From NCBI GenBank assembly GCA_030063045.1, contig JAQSEB010000159.1, positions 868,001 to 932,000 on the forward strand: a stretch of DNA of 64,000 nt. Reading direction: 5' to 3'. Under the pieces are notes generated by a model. The model was not told the origin of the DNA. It saw only the letters and a list, made by a program, of their open reading frames with translations, and made no database searches. The DNA is from Pratylenchus scribneri. Taxonomy: Eukaryota > Nematoda > Chromadorea > Rhabditida > Pratylenchidae. Positions 1-10,874 of this stretch are shown piece after piece. How positions within the stretch are numbered: the stretch's first letter is position 1; each line of letters begins with the position of its first letter. Made by a program: the position numbers and the translations under genes.

Positions 1-261
1 ACAAATTTTAAGAATATTTTATATTTTTCATTAAATGTTAAAATTAAAAAAAATTATAAAAATATATTTAAAAAATTTTTAATTCCAAAAGCTTAGTTCG
101 TATTATATCTAAATGTTGGGCTGTATATAGTATTAGCAGGGCTTAGGGCTTACTTAGGCAGAATGGAGTAAAAACGAGTCCAATTTTGTCAATTTTTATG
201 GCCTTAAAAATTTAGATTTTTTTCAAAAATTTTTGTTATTAATTTTTTTTAATTTTTAAAT
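1..261. other. AT-rich sequence, no gene seen
   Basis: Very AT-rich flank downstream of the minus-strand AAA-like gene. No open frame, splice-consistent exon or repeat could be supported. Confidence 0.5.
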
Positions 262-1955
262 TTATAAACTTCTCATTTGAATTTGATAACAAATGAAAAA
301 ATGAACCTTTGATGCTATTTGTTCCTTCTTCAATGCATATCCAACATGTGTAGACTCAACCCAAGAGTACTGCAAGGCCTTAATACTCAATCCTTCATAT
401 CCTGATAGGAAACGAGCCATTGAATATGGATGGTAGAAATGTTCATCGTTGCTCCCATTGAAATAGTTACCTATATGTACAAAAATAAAATATTAAAATG
501 AATGAAAGGAAATTTTTTATCCATAAAATTATTGAATTTACAAACGAAAAATTTTTATAAACAAAAATTAGCATTTTTGGGGCCATAAAACGTGGTCGAA
601 TTGGCCATTATTTTAAATACTTGCTAATAGTTAATAAGGGCTTTACTTTATAGCTCCGAGGTAGAAAAGAATATAGGGATGGATCCATTTTCGACGGTCA
701 AATTCAAATTTTCGTGATAGATCGATGGTTTCGGCAAATTCGGCTCAATTTTTAATGGTTAGGGAATCGGGGCTTTCGGAGGAAAAGGTGTCAGTAATTT
801 AGGGGTTTTAAGATGCCTCCGAAATTGTGGCTACAACCCAATATACTGCTAAAATAAAAGAGCATATATAAAAATTGGGAATTTTTTTTTTAAAAAAATT
901 TTGAATTTTCTCTGAGTATTTAAATTTTCTTACATTTACACCAATCTTTGGCCAATTCCAAATGATCATCAGGGATTGAAATTTGTAATTCTTCTTTCAT
1001 CTTCTTACAAAGTTCATTAACCGCAGTTTCGCTGAAGCCGAAAAATGGTGCAATTCTGTTTGGTTTAGTCAAATTGCATTCATAAAATTTAAGGCCATGT
1101 TTCTCTCCATCAATTGTCATCAACATTTTGCCGGCCACAATTCCTTTGAACAAATGTTCATTTGTTTTGAATGTGGCCCACAAAAATTTATCATAAAATT
1201 CTATAATTTTTGAGCGTTCATCGTTGGGCATTCTTTCGTCACGTCTTATACTTTTTATTGGTCGATCATATTCATCAATTAGAACCAAAACATCTTGATC
1301 TAAAAATTAAGTTTTTATCAGTGAAATAACAAATATACTTTCATATAATTTTGGAAGTGAATTCGATCAAGTTTTAAAAGAATAATTTATTAAAAAAATG
1401 GAAGAATAAACAAAAAAAAAACGAATTAATTTATAAAATTTATTTAAATTTAAAGGCGAATTAATTTGGCCATAAAGAAGTATTGAGTATTTTAAAACCA
1501 TTAAATTAATATATATAATTATTTTTAATCTAAATTAATACTGTAAAGTGTAAACTATCCTAAAATTGACAAAAATCAATAATTGTTACAGATTTTTTAT
1601 ATTCATTTTTGTATGCGAATTTCGAACTATGACAACTTTTTTAGGCTTATATAAACAAACTACTCTATTTTAATTTGGATAAAAGAATAAGTCAAAAATT
1701 TGCATTATTATAATTTTATAAAAGCAATCTCTCTAAAGAATAAATAAAATATTTATTTATACATTCTTTTCTATAATTAATTTATTTTTCTAATTGCACA
1801 AAGAATTTAAAATAACTTACGATAAAATTTGTACAAGATTTCTGTGAGTTTTTTAATTGAATTTTGCAAATCATCATCACTCAATGGATTTAATTTCCGT
1901 GAATCGAATATATTTTTAATGAAATTTTTGTCCTGCTGCTCAACAAGTTCATTGT
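262..1955 (-). CDS. AAA-ATPase-like domain protein, three 3' exons (5' end not found)
   Basis: Three phase-compatible exons on the minus strand: 1955-1821, 1299-934 and 470-262 (TAA at 264-262), about 235 residues. The donors at 1820 and 933 read GTAAG; the acceptors are CTTTAG, TTTTAG and TATAG. The exons join into one domain: an acidic stretch with NELVEQQD, an ILYKFY segment, then the Walker-B-like VLVLIDEYDRPI, a helix-rich part with FFGFSETAVNELC, NYFNGS, FYHPYSMARF and SWVEST. This order matches what I recall of the AAA-ATPase-like family (Pfam PF09820; compare LIDEYDKP, the WYDGY region and the NPWS region). The Walker A half should lie upstream (>1955), but I found no exon for it. A hAT element sits at 2219-2769, so the gene may be truncated. 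The last exon could instead splice on at a weak GT at 306. The family call is fairly firm; function here is unknown. Confidence 0.7.
471..933 (-). other. intron of the AAA-like gene
   Basis: A 463-bp intron between two phase-1/phase-2 compatible exons. The GTAAG donor and TATAG acceptor are visible on the minus strand. No element or nested gene was recognised inside. Confidence 0.6.
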
Positions 1956-2218
1956 CTAAAGAGTAAATTGGAATTTGACAAGAACATTTTTAAGAATATA
2001 TCATTTGGCAAGTTAATAATTTGTTTAAGATTAGCTGATTAATTTTACATAATTTCTCTGACATAAAAATTCTTATTACATGTTGAGTAGTTTTTCATTT
2101 TTTATTTCAAATTAAATAATATTTCAATATTGTCTGTATTTTTCTAACAAAAATTTACATAAATTTTATAAAGTTTTTTTGTTTGCAATTATAAATAAAT
2201 CACATTTTCATCTAAATA

Positions 2219-2769
2219 CAGGGATGCCATCTCCAAAACACAAAAATGTGGCATTTCCCTCAAAAAATTCGGAAAAATACGGCAAAAATACGGCAAAAAA
2301 ATTTTAAAATACGGCAAAAATATGGCATGCTTGTAAACTTGTTAAAATGCAATATAAATGTTTTTAAAAAAGTTTTTTTTATATATCTAACTTGTGATAA
2401 GCAATTTAGGCCGTGGAATAAAGATGGCTTAAGCTTTCAAAATCAAACGTTTAATTCAAAAATGGCTTGTTTGGGCGAAATTTTAGTCAGAAATGGCCGC
2501 GCAGAGAAAAATTTAAGCCAAAAATAGCCGCGCAGCGAAAAATTTAAGCCAAAAATAGCTGCGCAGCGAAATAAGCCAAAAATAGCCGCGCAGCGAAAAA
2601 TTTAAGCCAAAAATAGCTGCGCAGCGAAAAATTTAGCAAATTTTATTAACTAGTTATGATTTGTGAAACTACGGCAAAAATACGGCATGAACAAATATAC
2701 GGCAAAAATACGGCAGAGCTATCAAAAATACGGCAAATGCCGTATTTATGTGGTATTATGTCATCCCTG
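2219..2769. mobile_element. non-autonomous hAT-like element, 551 bp, with 8-bp target site duplication
   Basis: The ends read CAGGGATGCCAT at the left and, as reverse complement, CAGGGATGACAT at the right. The flanks carry a perfect 8-bp direct repeat TCTAAATA (2211-2218 and 2770-2777), the target-site signature of hAT transposons. Subterminal regions are packed with the motif TACGGCAAAAA in direct and inverted orientation. There is no transposase frame, so it depends on an element elsewhere. The short open frames inside (2246-2527, 2663-2851) are products of the repeats. Confidence 0.9.
2485..2637. repeat. ~30-bp tandem repeat inside the hAT element
   Basis: About five copies of a unit of roughly 30 bp built around GCCGCGCAGCGAAAAATTTA and AGCCAAAAATAG, with small differences between copies. 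The same core recurs inside the element at 15840-16159, linking the two elements as one family group. Confidence 0.85.
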
Positions 2770-2777
2770 TCTAAATA

Positions 2778-3140
2778 CTATTTTAAAACCCCATGGTGAA
2801 TTATTTTTCATCCCCATAAAAATTGGGAAAATTTGGGACCTAATTCCTTAATTGGTAGATATTTTTGAAAAATTATTGTATTTTTGTAGCCTTAACAAGG
2901 AACTAAGAAAATTTAAGAAAATTTTTTTAAATTCACCATTCCAAAAGTTATGGGTCATCAAAATCGAGGGAGTAAATACCGAAACTGGAAACTGACATTT
3001 TTTCATAAATCGAAAATCGGGGTTTCAAATCAAAACATTCGAAAAATCGACTACCATCTAGCATCTACTCTAGTGTCAATATTACCATAGAAATTATATG
3101 ACATTAACGAAAAATGAGCTAAAAAATAATGAAGAATTAT
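2778..3140. other. AT-rich spacer, no gene seen
   Basis: Between the hAT element and the conserved block upstream of zinc-finger copy A. No supported coding sequence or repeat. Confidence 0.4.
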
Positions 3141-3149
3141 AAATGGAAA

Positions 3150-3300
3150 AGTTAATGACCAATTACTTTATTAAGATTTGAATAGACTGGAAAGATTGCC
3201 CGAGGCTAATCATTGTTCTATATCTATATATGAATTTGACCTCAAAAATAAAGATGGGAAAATTGGAGAGAAGAGCTTGAATAGAAGGTAAATTCAATTC
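3150..3300 (+). promoter_or_regulatory. conserved block upstream of zinc-finger copy A
   Basis: AGATTGCCCGAGGC at 3192 and TTTGACCTCAAAAATAAAGA at 3235 recur at about 8640 and 8668 upstream of copy B and at about 21653 upstream of copy C, although most other upstream sequence of A has diverged. In A the block can be read as an open frame (containing RLPEANHCSISIYEFDLKNK), but in B and C an 8-base length difference breaks that frame. It is therefore either an ancient exon of the duplicated unit or a conserved non-coding/regulatory segment. Confidence 0.45.
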
Positions 3301-3679
3301 AATATTTAATCTATTTGAGAATTCTTATACACAATTGACGATTATGGTCTTTTGTCCACATATATAGTAATATATAGTATATGTCTTTTTCTCTTACAAA
3401 AGCAAAATACCATAATGAAAATAAATTAAAAATTTCTCATTGCCTATAACATATTTTTTGACATGAATTGCCCCATGAATATTTCTCTTTATTTCAAATT
3501 TTTCGCTTGATTTTTGTCCATTTTTTCTTGGATTAGTTGTGTTTTTGGTTTTGAACTTCATTACGCATTAATTGTTTTATAGATAGGCGCCAAATTGAAG
3601 GGCGATGAATGGATATGAGAATGAGAATGAGTGGAAAAGGTGGAAAAGCTATACAGTAGGCAAGACAAGAAGCGTTTTG

Positions 3680-4103
3680 GCTTATTCCTTATTGGACAGA
3701 GAATATCATTATGCCTCTCCGTCATTCTTTCTTTAATAAACACGATAAATTAATTTAGGGCCAACAGGCGGAAATAATTAATATCTTATCCTAATTATAA
3801 GAGGAATATAGCTCTTATTTATTTAATTTTTTGTCATTTTTGAAATTTTTGGGGATTAATAATTTTAATCATTAGAGTGTTTTTGATTTTAGTTTATAAG
3901 CATTTTGGGTGAATTTGATGCTTTGGGTTTTAATATTAGTGATTTGGGTTGGCGAAACGATGCAGGGATGATGGGAAAAAGATTCTAAACAGGAAATGGT
4001 ATTGGACAGAGAGCTCAAATTGCGTTTCTCCGTCTTTCCCCTCTGATATGCTTATTCGCGCACTCCTTCCCAAGTCATAATTAATCAATTTTGAATCTTA
4101 TAG
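3680..4103 (+). promoter_or_regulatory. upstream region of copy A with two single units of the family repeat, ending in a splice acceptor
   Basis: TATTGGACAGAGA occurs near 3690 and 4000, each followed by a pyrimidine-rich stretch with TCTCCGTC. This matches the TTGGACAGAGAG core of the repeats amplified upstream of copies B and C. The segment ends in AATCTTATAG at 4094-4103, an acceptor-like site 46 bp before the ATG at 4150. That position is conserved in the other copies and suits either a trans-spliced leader site or a 5'-UTR intron. Confidence 0.45.
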
Positions 4104-4149
4104 ATATTTGCATTTTAAAAAATTAGAATTACGAATTAGCCGAAAAAGA

Positions 4150-5807
4150 ATGGCCGTGCAAATTTGCTTGAGAATGGACGAAAAATTCAACAAATTTGAG
4201 CATAATTTTTCCGTGCTTGGAATGGAAATGGCCGAATTGCGCAAAGAATATGCCAAATTGAGATCGGAAATAGCCCGAAAAGAAGTGGAACATTGTGGCC
4301 ATATTGCAATGATGGAGAATGAAATGAAAAAATTGAGGGAGCAGAATGGCATTTTGACAAGCCGATTGATGAATAATGCCGTGGAAGAGCGCGAAAAGCA
4401 GCAGGTTTAATATATAATATTTTGGAAAATATAACGAGACATTTTGGCAATGAATGACAATTCAAATGCTTGTGATTAAAAATGCTTTATTGTTTATTAT
4501 GTTCCGACAGTGATTGTCGGGTTTACATCCGCTTTTTTCGTGAGAAGGATAAAAATGAAAGGTCAATTTTCGGGTCAAGGTTAGGGTTAAGTTTAATGGA
4601 TATGTGAGATGTTTTTTTTATCGCATCATATCCGTAACTTATCCATCCCCGAATAATTCTAACCCTAATCCTGATAACTCATATTTAGGACCATGACTTT
4701 CCAAAAAAAATACAAGTACCGTTCCGACTATTAGGAATATAATGAACAATATTTTGGGAATCTAATAATGTTATTGCCAAAAAACAAAACTTGCCCAAGT
4801 TTAAAGCATTTAAAAACGATTAATTGAATGATCAAAAGACCAATAATATATTAAATGTAATTTGGATTAAGCTATTCTTGTAGTAAAGAGCATATGGATT
4901 GATCAAAATTTAATTGATCCTAATGCCATGACCTAATAGCCATAATGACTTTTCTGGTGCATAACTTCTATAAATATAAATACTAGAATTTGACCAATAT
5001 TCAATCTATGGTGCAAAACAGTGGCAATGCCAGTGTTAAGTGCGAAAGGGAAAATGTTGACGAGGTTGGAATTGGTCCGAGCCCAGCAGATAGAGGGCAA
5101 CAAAACGAAATTGCGCCACAACAAATTGTTGAGCAAAAACCACATTATACGGCCAATCCACTGGATGAGTTGAATGAATCGCCGGTGGATGGATTTGGCC
5201 AAATCGAAGAGAATGCATTCGATGAAGAAGGAGACGAAATAATAGCCGGCAATTCAATAGAAATGGATGGAATAGAAGAAAGGTTTTCTAATATGCTATA
5301 TATGTTGTATATAACGAAATTTGCAGAATGGACAACTTTTATGGTAATAATCTATCGCCCTACGAAGGTCCAAGCAACATTGGTGCCAATGATGTAGATG
5401 GCGATGGGCAACAATTACGCCATCACAAAAAGAAACTAAAATTTGTAGGTTCAAAATAAACAGTATCAAATCATGAACACTTGTTTTCAAATAATTTGTT
5501 TATAAAAATAGATCCATGTTTGAGCATAAATTAGTCTAAATTAAATTAAACTCTGAAAGGTGAATCCATGGGAATAATTATTAAAATTTTAAAAATTTTT
5601 GTTTTTAATAATAAAACTTTATCCATTATTCAGCTAATATGCCAATGGCCCGGCTGTGGCTATCGTGCGTCCAAAAATGCGGTAATGCAAAGGCATTGGC
5701 GAACGCACACCGGCGAACGGCCGTATTGTTGCTCAATTTGTGGTCAATCCTTTGCTCGTCTTGACAATATGAAGAAGCATGAATTGACGCGACACAATTT
5801 ACTTTAA
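4150..5807 (+). CDS. coiled-coil/two-finger C2H2 zinc-finger protein, copy A
   Basis: Exons 4150-4404, 4987-5282, 5327-5444 and 5634-5807 join without a frame break into 280 residues. Exon 1 (85 residues from MAVQICLRMDEKF) is a coiled coil with heptads through AELRKEYAKLRSEIARK and MKKLREQNGILTSRL. Exon 2 is an acidic, Gln/Asn-rich linker with DEEGDEI. Exon 3 starts R-MDNFYG and ends basic (HHKKKLKF). The last exon encodes two C2H2 fingers: C-x4-C-x12-H-x3-H, linker TGERPY, then C-x2-C-x12-H-x4-H. The likely role is a dimerising DNA-binding regulator acting in the nucleus; that is inferred from the domains. Start chosen because copies B and C begin at the same residue, although the frame is open to 4108. 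Compared with B and C, this copy lacks exon 2a and the small PMPPIQ exon. Confidence 0.85.
4578..4675. repeat. short hairpin element with GGTTAGGGTTA ends, copy A intron 1
   Basis: GGTTAGGGTTA at the left and TCTAACCCTAATCC at the right form an inverted repeat about 100 bp across. Related pairs are found at 6411-6490 (E2 intron 1), 12329-12380 (copy B) and about 25306-25365 (copy C). Resemblance to vertebrate telomere repeats is coincidental. Confidence 0.6.
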
Positions 5808-5832
5808 ATTGCTTTTCCTATTTCCACCACCA

Positions 5833-5862
5833 CCCCCCCCCCCCCGCCCCCCCCCCCCCCCC
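5833..5862 (+). repeat. homopolymeric C tract (C13-G-C16)
   Basis: Thirty bases containing a single G, starting 26 bp after the stop codon of copy A and so probably in its 3' UTR. The minus strand could form a G-quadruplex and the plus strand an i-motif. Its true length may be uncertain because such tracts are error-prone in sequencing. Confidence 0.9.
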
Positions 5863-6131
5863 GAAATTAATATTTTGTAAATTTTTTAACAGCACAATTT
5901 CATAATTTATGATTTCATTTTTTAATAAAACGAACAAATAAGAAAATATATGATAAATTAGATAAATAATTAAATTTGATATTTGTATAGAATTTGTAAC
6001 AAAATACAAATTATATTTCTACGTTTAATTCCATCTTTTATTATAAAAATTAAAATCTCAATTTCAGAGCAATTCAGAGTTAATCTGGGTGAATATTAAA
6101 ACAACATTTGCGAATATTTTTCAATAGAGAT
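5863..6131. other. intergenic AT-rich spacer between copy A and the E2 gene
   Basis: Only about 325 bp separate the zinc-finger stop codon from the E2 start codon. No promoter motif could be assigned. Confidence 0.4.
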
Positions 6132-8279
<2,148 letters not shown>

Positions 8280-8458
8280 TGTGAGGAAGGACTGATGGAT
8301 GGATGAAGAAAGAAGGAAGCTGATTTCCGAATTTGAACCATGTTTCTGACATTAAAAATTTCCTTTCATTTCTTGTATTTTCTTCATTCTATATTCCCTC
8401 TTTTAAACATCAAAGTTGTGTGTATTTTACTTTTTATCAGTATAAAAAGATAAATTGA

Positions 8459-8473
8459 AATAAATTTAATAAA
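8459..8473 (+). terminator. let-70: candidate polyadenylation signals of the E2 gene
   Basis: AATAAA at 8459-8464 and again at 8468-8473, about 180-195 bp after the stop codon. No other canonical signal was noticed between them and the stop. Confidence 0.4.
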
Positions 8474-8614
8474 GAAGAAATATTCTTATAAATAATAATT
8501 ATATTTATTAATAAATTAAAAATTCTGAAATATTGATAAATGCTCAAAGTACTAAAAGTAAGAGAAATAGCATGCTTGGTAGAAAGATGACAGAAGGATG
8601 ATCAATTACTGTGT

Positions 8615-8760
8615 TGAGAATTTAAATGGATTGGTCAGATTGCCCGAGGCCAGTCATATTCTAATATGGATTTGACCTCAAAAATAAAGAATGGAGAGAG
8701 AATACATCAACAGAAGCCACATGTAATCCATATAGGAATTCTCTGATCCGCAGTCAAAAT
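8615..8760 (+). promoter_or_regulatory. conserved block upstream of zinc-finger copy B
   Basis: Counterpart of 3150-3300. It shares AGATTGCCCGAGGC and TTTGACCTCAAAAATAAAGA. It lies about 2.2 kb before the copy B start codon, against about 0.95 kb in copy A; the extra distance is the repeat block that follows. Confidence 0.45.
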
Positions 8761-8954
8761 ATTCAACATTAATATTTTCTAATAATTATAATTTTTCCTC
8801 AATAAAATGTCCTTGCCTTTATTTATTGATCAAGCTCTTTATCACAATCAAGAATAAAAAATTATAAAATGAATGGAGGATTATCTTTAATATACATACT
8901 TTAAAATACCTCTGATGAATTACCAAATAAATTTTCTTTTTTTACTTTATTGAA

Positions 8955-10841
8955 TTTTTATTTTCGCCTGTGGTTAAAAATAATTCGTCCTTCTTTTTAA
9001 TTATTTAATTCCGCTTGGTTAAGAATAATTCCACCTGTTTTAATTCCCTCTCTCTCTGTTTCCTCCTGTTTAAATTCCGCCTATTTCTAAGAATAATTGG
9101 TAATCATTCCCGCTGTTTTAATTCCGCCTGCTGCTGGTTAACTTAGTCAGAAAAATCCGCCTGACTGAGCAGAGGAATTGCTGTTGGTCGTCAGAGAGAC
9201 TACAATTTTCCTTCCATTCCCTCTGCTGAAAACCCCGCTACAGGCTATACCAGTGTTTAATCCTCTCTCTAGGGTGTTTGCTTGCCCATTCCCATTCGGG
9301 ACCACTGCAAAAAGAATCAATAATATTGAGCCTTAAAGAAAAATCCGCCTTTCCCCCGGGCTAAAAATAATTCAGCCTATACTGCTGTTTAATTCCGCCT
9401 ACTGAGTATAATCCCCTGACTGAGTGGAAGAATTATTGTTGGACATATAGACTATAGAGCTCCAATTTTATTCCATCCCATCCCAATTCCCCCACTGTTA
9501 CTGAAAGGCTCGCTACATCTCTTTTTTAATTCTGCTGCTCGTTATAAAAATAATTCCTTCCTTTTCCTCCTGGTTAAGAATAATTCCGCCTTTTTTAATT
9601 CGCTCTATTTTTTGAGGGTTATTCATTTCGGGAATTAATTGTTTTGGGTAGGCGCCCTCCATTTGGTAAAGAATTCCTCCTAATTTTTATTTTTATAATT
9701 CCACCTAGTCTTAATTCCCTCAACAATGTGGTTCCTCCTTTTTCCGCCTGGTTAAAATAATTCTACCCCTCTTTTAATTCCCTATGCTGCTGTTTAATTC
9801 CGCCTGCTGGGTTAATATAAGAATAATCCGCCTGACTGAGCAGTAGAATTGTTGTTGGTCGCTCGGAGAGAGTTTCATCTTCTATTTGCCTCCATCCTCT
9901 ATGCTGAAAAGAAAACCCACTATAGGCTAAAGGCTACATCAGCGTTTAATCCCTTCTCCGGGGTGTTTGCTTACGCATTCCCATCTAAAGCATTGCAAAA
10001 TTAAATCAATAATTTTGTGCCTTAAAGGAAAAATCCGCCTGTTTTAATTTCCTCTGGTTAAGAATAATTCCATTTTTTAATTCCGCCTGCCTAACTAACT
10101 AAAATAATCCGCCTGACTAAGCAGAGGAATTGTTGTTGGACGGAGAGCCTCCAATTGCCTCCATCCCCATTCCACAGTGGCTGAAAAGTGAAAACTCCGC
10201 TAGAGGCTACACTAGCGTTTAATCCTCTCTTTTGGCTGTTGCGCAGAGTTTCGGAGCATTACCAACTTATTTAAAGAGAATCAATAATTTTCAGCTTATA
10301 GAGAAAAATCCGCCTTTTTTACTTCCTTAAATATATTCCTCTTTTTTTAATTCCGCCTATTTCTAAGAATAATTACGCCTACTTTTTTATTTCTGCCTTC
10401 TGGGTTAACCAAGAATAATCCGTCTGACTGGGCAGTTGTTGGTCGTCGGAGAGAGTTCTATTTGTCTTCATCTTCTCTGCTGTTATAGGCTAAAGGCTAC
10501 ATCAGCGTTTAATTCCCTCTCCGGGGTGTTTGCTTATGCATTATCATTCGGAGCATTACAAACTTATTTGAAAAGAATCAATAATTATGAGCCTGAAAAA
10601 AATCCGCCTGTTTTAATGTCCTCTGAGTAAGAATAATTCTCCGCCTGTAATCCGCCTGACTGTGAGCAGAGGAATTGTTGTTAGTCAGTGGGTCTCTCCA
10701 ATTGCCTCCATTCCATCCATTCAACACTGCTATAGGCTACACTAGAATTTAATCCTCTCTCTAGGGTGTTTGGTCGCGCAGAGACCCATTCGGAGCCTAA
10801 ACAAAATTACTAAAAAGAATCAATAATTTTTAGTCTTTTAG
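8955..10841 (+). repeat. degenerate tandem array of the 5' flank of zinc-finger copy B
   Basis: Dominated by the motif AATTCCGCCTG and TTAAGAATAATTCC. Six longer units can be followed by the phrase ATCCGCCTGACTGAGCAG at about 9155, 9411, 9827, 10107, 10418 and 10649. Each continues with TTGTTGGTCGTC-like sequence, GGCTACATCAGCGTTTAATC, GGGTGTTTGCTT and AAAGAATCAATAATTTT. The last unit's tail runs straight into the acceptor TTTTTAGTCTTTTAG (ends 10841) before exon 1, so the array appears to be amplification of the promoter/outron segment. Copy A has only single related units. Confidence 0.75.
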
Positions 10842-10874
10842 ATATTTAATTAAAAATTAATCAAACTAAATAGA
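10842..10874 (+). promoter_or_regulatory. 5' leader after a conserved acceptor site
   Basis: The acceptor TTTTTAGTCTTTTAG ending at 10841 lies 33 bp before the ATG. Equivalent sites end at 4103 (copy A) and 23904 (copy C). It is either a trans-splice site or the acceptor of a 5'-UTR intron; sequence alone does not decide. Confidence 0.45.

Noticed and set aside
2246..2851. Two plus-strand open frames rich in Lys, Gln and Tyr
   Set aside because: They lie entirely inside the hAT element and arise from its TACGGCAAAAA and GCAGCGAAAA repeats.
4098..4465. Two minus-strand open frames across exon 1 of copy A
   Set aside because: Antisense shadows; the plus strand has a coiled coil conserved in three copies.
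4578..4675. Interstitial telomere repeat
   Set aside because: Only isolated TTAGGGTTA pieces in inverted pairs, not a tandem run.
5036..5257. Minus-strand frame opposite exon 2 of copy A
   Set aside because: Shadow of the acidic linker exon; similar shadows occur at 12719 and 25641.
5818..6009. Minus-strand frame with a glycine run
   Set aside because: The glycines come from the C tract; no other coding sign.
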